A stretch of DNA of 9,582 nt from UBA4615 sp044371545. GTDB taxonomy: Bacteria; Pseudomonadota; Gammaproteobacteria; Burkholderiales; Burkholderiaceae_E. The translations under genes and the position numbers were made by a program. The notes below the pieces were generated by a model, which saw only the letters and a list, made by a program, of their open reading frames with translations, did not search any database and had not been told where the DNA came from. Shown piece after piece: positions 5,186 through 9,582 of the stretch. The first letter of the stretch is position 1, and each line of letters starts with the position of its first letter. The DNA lies in contig JBILTM010000193.1 in the NCBI GenBank assembly GCA_044371545.1, positions 1-9,582 on the forward strand, given 5' to 3'.

Positions 5186-7975
5186 ATGAAGACGACGCTT
5201 GCCCGACGTTCATTGAGAGGTGCGACCCTTGCCGCCGCCATCGCCGCGGCGCTGTTCGCTGCCGGCTGCGGGAAGGACGATCCCAAGGCGCTTCTGGAGA
5301 AGGCGCGGACCGCGCTCGCCGCGGGCGAGGCCGGGGCGGCGGAGATCCATCTCAAGAATGTGCTGCAACGCGCGCCCGACACCGGGGAAGCCCGCGCGAT
5401 GCTCGCATCGATCTACATGGCCCGGCGCGACTACGCGTCCGCCGAGAAGGAGTGGCAACGGGCGCTGGAGCTCGGCGTACCCGCGGATCGGGTCCTGCCC
5501 GGCCTGCTCGAGGCGCGGGTATCGGCCGGCCTGGCGAAGGAGGCCCTCGCCGCAGCGGCTCAGTACGGCCCTGCCGTCACTGAATCCACGGCACAGGTGG
5601 CGTACTGGTCGGGCCGAGCGCACCTCGTGCTCGGAGAGCGCAGGGAGGCCGCGGCGTCTTTCGAGAAGGCCCTGGCCGCCGACCCGAGCATGCACCGGGC
5701 GAGCCTCGGCGTCGCGCTGCTGAAGGCCTCCGGTCGCGATCTCCCGGGCGCGGAGGCCGACGTCGACGCGGTACTCGCCAAGGCGCCCGGGCTCGGCGAG
5801 GCACTGCTGTTCAAGGCGGAGTTGCGACTCGCCGACCGCGACCGGGCGGGCGCACGCACCTACCTCGAGAAGGCGATCGAGGCCGACCCGCAGTCCGCGC
5901 AGCCGCGCAACATCCTGGTGTCGCTGCTGACGGAGTCCGGCGAATACGCCGCCGCGGCCAAGCAGTTCGAGGGCCTCACCAAGGTCGCCCCGAACCGTCC
6001 GCTCACGCAGTATCTCGGAGCGATGCTCGATTTCAGGCAGGGCCGGACGGACGCGGCGAGGGACGGCGTTCAGGCCGTCCTGAGGGTCGCGCCCGACTAC
6101 GCTCCTGCCATCGCGCTCGCAGGCAGCATCGCGCTCGCACAGGGCGCGCTGGAGGCGGCCGAGACGCACGCTCGCAAGCTGGCCGACCGGACGCCGAACT
6201 CGATCGAGGGCGTGCGCCTGCTCGCCGCCGTCCACCTGCGCCGCAACGACGCCGAGCGCGCGCTGCAGACCGCGAAGTCCCTGCTCGATCGTGGCGTCCA
6301 GGATCCGGTGCTGCTCGGCATCGCCGGTGAAGCGGCCCTGCGCCGCAACGATGTCGTGGCCGCCACCGGGTACTTCGAGCGAGCCTCGAAGCTCGACCCC
6401 GGAAACGCACTGAGACGTACCAGCCTGGGTCTCGCGCAGATCGCTGCGGGACGCAACGACTTGGGGTTCGGCACGCTCGAGTCGGCCGCCGAGATCGACG
6501 CGAACTCGGCCCAGGCCGATCTGGCTCTGATCAGCGCGAGGATGCGTGCGAAACAGTACGATCAGGCACTCGCAGCGATCGACAGACTCGAGAAGAAGCA
6601 ACCAGGCAAGCCGCTGGCGCACGGGCTGCGAGGCAGCGTTCATCTCGCCCGCAGCGACGTGGCAAGCGCCCGTGCGAGCTTCGAGGCGGCGCTTCGTGCC
6701 GACCCGACGTACTTCCCCGCCACGGCGAGCCTGGCCGAACTCGACGTTCGCGCGGGCAAGCCCGACGACGCGCGAAAGCGGCTCGAAGCCGCGGTCCAGA
6801 AGGACCCTCGCAACGTCCAGGCAGCGATCGCGCTGGCCCGGTTGATGGAGCGCACCGGCGCCAAGACGGAGGATGTCGAGGCGCTGCTGAAGCGCACCCG
6901 AGGGGCGAACCCCGACTCGATCGAACCCGCGCTGGCGCTGGCGCAGCTGCAGATCCGTACGAACCGCGCCCGAGACGCGATCCCGACGCTGCAGCAATCC
7001 CTGAACCAGCATCCCGACGACCGCAGGCTTCTGGAGGTGCTCGGCACCGCCTTCCTGCGCAGCGACGAGAAGCAGCAGGCGATCGACACGTTCGAGAAGC
7101 TGGTCGCGCTCGAGCCGAACTCGACGTCCGCACTGATTCGCCTCGGCGAGATCAAGGCGAACTCGGGAGACACGACGGGCGCGATGGCCGCGTTCCGCCA
7201 GGCGGCGTCGCTCGATCCCAAGGCGCCCGGTCCTCAGGTCGCGATCGCGGCCCTGCTCGTCAAGGACGGCAAGATCGCCGAGGCGCGCAGGATTGCCACG
7301 ACGATGCAGAAGGAACTGCCTTCGAGCGCAGCGGGCCTCGCCCTGGAGGGGGACCTCCTGGCCGCCGAGAGGAAGTGGCCCGAGGCCGCCGACGCCTACC
7401 GCAGGGCCGCAGCCGTCGAACGCTCGCCGCAACTCGTCATCAAGCGGCATGTGGCGCTCATGCGGGCCGGGCGGTCGCAGGAGGCCAGCACGGTCCTCGC
7501 CGACGCGATCAGAAGCGCGCCCGGCGACGTCGCGCTCCAGATGTACGCCGGCGAAGTCGCGGTGTCCGGAAAGCAGTGGCAGGCGGCCGTGGGTCACTAC
7601 GAGGCCGTGATCGCGGCAGCCCCGGCGAACGCCGTCGCGCGCAACAACCTGGCGTGGTCGCTCCACGAGTTGGGCGACCCGAAGGCTCTGGAGCACGCCG
7701 AGGAGGCCTACAGGCTGGCACCGCGGGCCCCGGCCATCCTGGATACACTCGCCGCGATCGTCGCCGAGCGGGGCGACTCGAAACGCGCGGTCGGCCTGCT
7801 GAAGGAAGCGACCGCTCTTTCGCCCGACGCCCCGGCGTTGCGGCTGCACTACGCGCGAGTGCTGGCCAAGTCCGGCGATCGACCGGCAGCCCGCGAGAAT
7901 GCCGAGCTTCTGATCCGGAAGTTCCCAGACGCTCCCGAGACGGCGGCGGCACGCCAGCTGCTTGCGTCGCTGTGA
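5186..7975 (+). CDS. prsT: PEP-CTERM system TPR-repeat lipoprotein PrsT
   Basis: This 929-residue lipoprotein is built almost wholly of tetratricopeptide repeats and matches PrsT (TIGR02917-like), usually encoded beside prsK and prsR. The N-terminus has basic residues (MKTTLARRSLRG), a hydrophobic stretch and the lipobox FAAGC with C28 as the acylation site; the -3 residue is Ala rather than the commoner Leu. From about residue 35 to the end, helix pairs with A/G-A-rich cores and recurring LDP, ADP or APG turns repeat about every 34 residues, giving room for over twenty TPRs. It should sit in the periplasm, anchored in the inner or outer membrane, as a binding scaffold. In other polysaccharide systems TPR lipoproteins aid assembly or export, but PrsT's role is not established. 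ATG 5165 in the same frame adds seven residues (MRAWEQP) and overlaps the prsR stop; I prefer 5186 for its ribosome binding site and cleaner signal peptide. Confidence 0.92.
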   Translation: MKTTLARRSLRGATLAAAIAAALFAAGCGKDDPKALLEKARTALAAGEAGAAEIHLKNVLQRAPDTGEARAMLASIYMARRDYASAEKEWQRALELGVPADRVLPGLLEARVSAGLAKEALAAAAQYGPAVTESTAQVAYWSGRAHLVLGERREAAASFEKALAADPSMHRASLGVALLKASGRDLPGAEADVDAVLAKAPGLGEALLFKAELRLADRDRAGARTYLEKAIEADPQSAQPRNILVSLLTESGEYAAAAKQFEGLTKVAPNRPLTQYLGAMLDFRQGRTDAARDGVQAVLRVAPDYAPAIALAGSIALAQGALEAAETHARKLADRTPNSIEGVRLLAAVHLRRNDAERALQTAKSLLDRGVQDPVLLGIAGEAALRRNDVVAATGYFERASKLDPGNALRRTSLGLAQIAAGRNDLGFGTLESAAEIDANSAQADLALISARMRAKQYDQALAAIDRLEKKQPGKPLAHGLRGSVHLARSDVASARASFEAALRADPTYFPATASLAELDVRAGKPDDARKRLEAAVQKDPRNVQAAIALARLMERTGAKTEDVEALLKRTRGANPDSIEPALALAQLQIRTNRARDAIPTLQQSLNQHPDDRRLLEVLGTAFLRSDEKQQAIDTFEKLVALEPNSTSALIRLGEIKANSGDTTGAMAAFRQAASLDPKAPGPQVAIAALLVKDGKIAEARRIATTMQKELPSSAAGLALEGDLLAAERKWPEAADAYRRAAAVERSPQLVIKRHVALMRAGRSQEASTVLADAIRSAPGDVALQMYAGEVAVSGKQWQAAVGHYEAVIAAAPANAVARNNLAWSLHELGDPKALEHAEEAYRLAPRAPAILDTLAAIVAERGDSKRAVGLLKEATALSPDAPALRLHYARVLAKSGDRPAARENAELLIRKFPDAPETAAARQLLASL

Positions 7976-8026
7976 AGGCCTCGGGCGTCGCGCCGCGGAC
8001 CCACGGTCTCGGCCGACTGTCGGTCG

Positions 8027-8053
8027 CCGACTCCCGACCCGTCGCCCGACCCA
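8027..8053 (+). terminator. C-rich, G-poor stretch, possible Rho-dependent termination region
   Basis: About 50 bases after the prsT stop, 16 of 27 bases are C and only five are G, with repeated CCGAC/CCCGAC units. That strand bias resembles Rho utilisation sites. Just upstream, TCGGC (8009-8013) and GCCGA (8026-8030) can pair around an inner GAC/GTC to form a bulged stem, with no T-run. The evidence is compositional only. Confidence 0.18.
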
Positions 8054-8136
8054 TGAGGTTCGCGACGTGGGTGACAATATTCCTAGCGCCATCGGGTGCG
8101 GCCGCGCACGATCGGTTCGGCGCCTCCGGACGAAAT

Positions 8137-8168
8137 GCCGGCGGATGGAGGGCAAGCCAACCGCCGGC
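8137..8168 (+). other. stem-loop in the leader of the export gene
   Basis: GCCGGCGG at 8137-8144 and CCGCCGGC at 8161-8168 are perfect 8-bp reverse complements around a 16-base loop. TGG (8146-8148) and CCA (8157-8159) can extend the stem after one mismatch, leaving an 8-base loop. The structure ends 57 bases before the ATG at 8226. No U-run follows, so it is not a standard terminator. It could stabilise the mRNA or modulate translation; the role is inferred. Confidence 0.38.
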
Positions 8169-8213
8169 TCCGGGCGCCTTCTGCAGCCCTTGGCGTCACC
8201 TGCTCGACCTTTC

Positions 8214-8218
8214 AGGAG
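8214..8218 (+). promoter_or_regulatory. ribosome binding site of the export lipoprotein gene
   Basis: AGGAG at 8214-8218 is seven bases before ATG 8226. It is the best Shine-Dalgarno match in the window and fixes the start over in-frame upstream codons such as ATG 8145. Confidence 0.8.
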
Positions 8219-8225
8219 TACCTCG

Positions 8226-8828
8226 ATGATCCGGTTGTTCTTCGCAGTCGCGGTCGCTGCCGCACTCGCCGGATGTGCTTCGGCCCTGCCGCCGGCCCCC
8301 CAGAAGGCAGCCGCAGTACCGAACTACGCTTACCAGATCGGCCCCGGCGACGCCCTCGAGATCAATGTATGGCGTCACCCGGAGCTATCGGCGAAGGTCC
8401 CGGTGCGCCCCGATGGTCGCATCACAGTGCCGCTGATCGAGGACATGATCGCCACCGGCCGGACGCCTGCCGAGCTCGGCCGCGACATCGAACAGCGACT
8501 CGCGAAGTACGTCCGCGAACCAAACGTATCGGTGCTGGTCACGAGCTTCGTCGGCAACTCGTCCGAACAGGTGCGGGTCGTCGGGCAGGCCCAGAAGCCC
8601 GCCGCGATCCCGTACAAGCAGGGCATGTCGCTGCTCGACGTGATGATTCAGGTCGGCGGCCTGACCGAATACGCATCCGGTAACCGGGCCGTGCTGATCC
8701 GCCAGACCCCGCAGGGACCGCAGCAGTACTCGCTCCGGCTGCGCGACCTGCTCAAGGGCGGCGACGTCGGCGCGAACGTCGAGGTCCAGCCTGGCGACGT
8801 GATCATGATTCCAGAAAGCTGGTTCTGA
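8226..8828 (+). CDS. XrtA/PEP-CTERM exopolysaccharide export lipoprotein (short Wza/OPX type)
   Basis: This 200-residue lipoprotein belongs to the outer-membrane polysaccharide export (OPX) group and resembles the short PEP-CTERM-associated form (TIGR03027-like). The signal peptide MIRLFFAVAVAAALAGC ends in lipobox LAGC with C17 as the acylated residue. A Poly_export domain (PF02563) spans about 34-105, with YQIGPGD at 36-42, INVWRHPEL, VRPDGRITVPLI and REPNVSV. A SLBB domain follows (about 114-195), with VRVVGQ, P..IPY, SLLDVMIQVGGLTEYA and VQPGDVIMIPE. The chain ends right there, so the C-terminal amphipathic helix that crosses the outer membrane in E. coli Wza is absent. Export probably needs another outer-membrane partner; this is inference. 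The gene follows a 250-base gap and ends one base before the chain-length gene, so the two form a unit. Confidence 0.93.
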   Translation: MIRLFFAVAVAAALAGCASALPPAPQKAAAVPNYAYQIGPGDALEINVWRHPELSAKVPVRPDGRITVPLIEDMIATGRTPAELGRDIEQRLAKYVREPNVSVLVTSFVGNSSEQVRVVGQAQKPAAIPYKQGMSLLDVMIQVGGLTEYASGNRAVLIRQTPQGPQQYSLRLRDLLKGGDVGANVEVQPGDVIMIPESWF

Positions 8829-8829
8829 C

Positions 8830-9582
8830 ATGGTCGAAGGCTGGCACCAGTTCAGGTCCCTGCTGCCCGCGATGTGGCGACATCGGTGGTTGGCGCTCGC
8901 CGCAGCGATCGTCGTCGGCCTCGTCGGTGCAGCCGCGGTGATGGCCATCCCGTCCAAGTACCAGGCGACCGCGCGGGTCTTCGTCGACACCCAGTCGATC
9001 CTCAAGCCTCTGATGGAGGGGCTCGCCGTCCGCCCGAACGTCGACCAGCAGGTCGCGATGATGGCGCGCACGCTGGTGAGCCGGCCGAACGTCGAGCGGG
9101 TCGTGCGCATGGCCGATCTCGATCTCAAGGCCAAGTCGCCGTCGGAGCGGGAGGCATTGATCGACGAGCTCATGCGCAAGATAGTGGTGAGGCCATCGGG
9201 TGGCATCAATCTCTACTCGATCGACTACCAGGACTCGTCACCGGACGCGGCGCGGCGCGTCGTCCAGTCCCTTCTGTCGATCTTCGTCGAGGCCAACCTC
9301 GGCGACAAGCGGCGCGACTCCGAGCAGGCACGCCGCTTCATCGACGAGCAGATTGCCCTGTACGAGAAGCGGCTCGTCGAAGCGGAGAGCGCGCTGAAGG
9401 ATTTCAAGATCCGCAATCTCTCCGTGATGCCAAACCTCGCCGGCGACTACGTCACAGTCGCCGGCACCGCGCAACGGGAACTCGACGGCGCGCGCCTCGA
9501 GCTGCGCCAGCTCGAGAGCAGTCGCGAGGCATTGCGTCGGCAGCTCGCCGACGAGAAGCCGACGTTCACATCGAGCGAGGCG
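8830..9582 (+). CDS. XrtA/PEP-CTERM polysaccharide chain-length determinant, 5' part
   Basis: The frame opens at ATG 8830, one base after the export gene stop, and stays open for 251 codons to the window edge. The product is a Wzz/PCP-type inner-membrane protein of the PEP-CTERM subgroup (TIGR03007-like, normally around 500 residues), so about half is present. It has an N-terminal cytoplasmic stub, a first membrane helix at about 20-40 (WLALAAAIVVGLVG and onward), and the Wzz signature just after it (YQATARVFVDTQSILKPLMEG). A periplasmic part with long charged helices, probably coiled coil, lies at about 155-250 (for example EKRLVEAESALKDF). The second membrane helix is beyond the edge, so whether a kinase domain is fused cannot be seen. 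The protein should set polymer length and couple synthesis to the export lipoprotein. No strong ribosome binding site is seen, so it is probably translationally coupled. Confidence 0.92.
   Translation, partial: MVEGWHQFRSLLPAMWRHRWLALAAAIVVGLVGAAAVMAIPSKYQATARVFVDTQSILKPLMEGLAVRPNVDQQVAMMARTLVSRPNVERVVRMADLDLKAKSPSEREALIDELMRKIVVRPSGGINLYSIDYQDSSPDAARRVVQSLLSIFVEANLGDKRRDSEQARRFIDEQIALYEKRLVEAESALKDFKIRNLSVMPNLAGDYVTVAGTAQRELDGARLELRQLESSREALRRQLADEKPTFTSSEA

Noticed and set aside
8059..8087. TTCGCG / CCTAGC or GTGACA-based sigma-70 promoter before the export gene
   Set aside because: Neither combination gives a convincing -10 hexamer at a 16-19 base spacing. The AT-rich patch is noted as a feature of the gap only.
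5210..8155. 981-codon open frame on the minus strand opposite prsT
   Set aside because: It mirrors prsT and exists because stop codons are scarce in the antisense frames of GC-rich genes. Its product is Arg- and Leu-rich with no recognisable domain, while the plus strand encodes a clear lipoprotein with TPRs.
8190..8206. TTGGCGTCACCTGCTC as a sigma-54 promoter
   Set aside because: The GG and GC elements are separated by eight bases rather than the required ten, so it fails the -24/-12 spacing.
7962..8225. Extended N-terminus for the export gene (starts at 7962 or ATG 8145)
   Set aside because: The lipoprotein signal peptide starts exactly at ATG 8226, behind a strong AGGAG. Upstream extension is Arg-rich and would bury the signal peptide.
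1..9582. Mobile elements, CRISPR arrays, tRNA or rRNA genes, toxin-antitoxin genes
   Set aside because: No terminal inverted repeats with a transposase, no regularly spaced repeats, no tRNA-like cloverleaf or rRNA segment, and no small paired genes were seen. The window is filled by ordinary long genes.

Overview
The window is a GC-rich, almost entirely plus-strand piece of a proteobacterial chromosome. It carries the core of an exosortase A (XrtA/EpsH, PEP-CTERM) exopolysaccharide locus. The gene set (PEP-CTERM-type sugar transferase, PrsK, PrsR, PrsT, short polysaccharide export lipoprotein, chain-length determinant) is the arrangement known from environmental, floc- or biofilm-forming Betaproteobacteria and some Gammaproteobacteria. 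Betaproteobacteria is the better guess, but no marker gene here fixes the species. The exosortase and its PEP-CTERM substrates are not in the window.

Layout: the 3' end of an MtfA-type zinc peptidase gene (1-207) precedes a 173-base gap holding dyad symmetries and a possible sigma-70-type promoter. Next comes a tightly packed run. The polyprenyl-phosphate sugar transferase (381-1754) overlaps the sensor kinase gene prsK by 4 bases. prsK is followed after 1 base by prsR, a sigma-54-dependent response regulator, and then by prsT, a large TPR lipoprotein gene (5186-7975). A 250-base gap with a GC-rich stem-loop precedes the export lipoprotein gene (8226-8828). The chain-length determinant gene follows after 1 base and runs off the right edge.

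How they fit together: the sugar transferase would load the first sugar onto undecaprenyl phosphate at the inner membrane. The chain-length protein and the export lipoprotein belong to the Wzx/Wzy-type route that sets polymer length and moves it across the envelope. PrsK and PrsR form a membrane sensor and enhancer-binding regulator pair expected to switch on RpoN-dependent genes. PrsT is an envelope TPR protein of unproven role that travels with them.

The system is a described one. The less ordinary points are: prsK appears to start at a CTG codon inside a CTGA overlap; the sugar transferase may be read from a nearly leaderless mRNA; a stem-loop lies in the leader before the export gene; and no sigma-54 promoter is visible although the locus encodes a sigma-54 activator.
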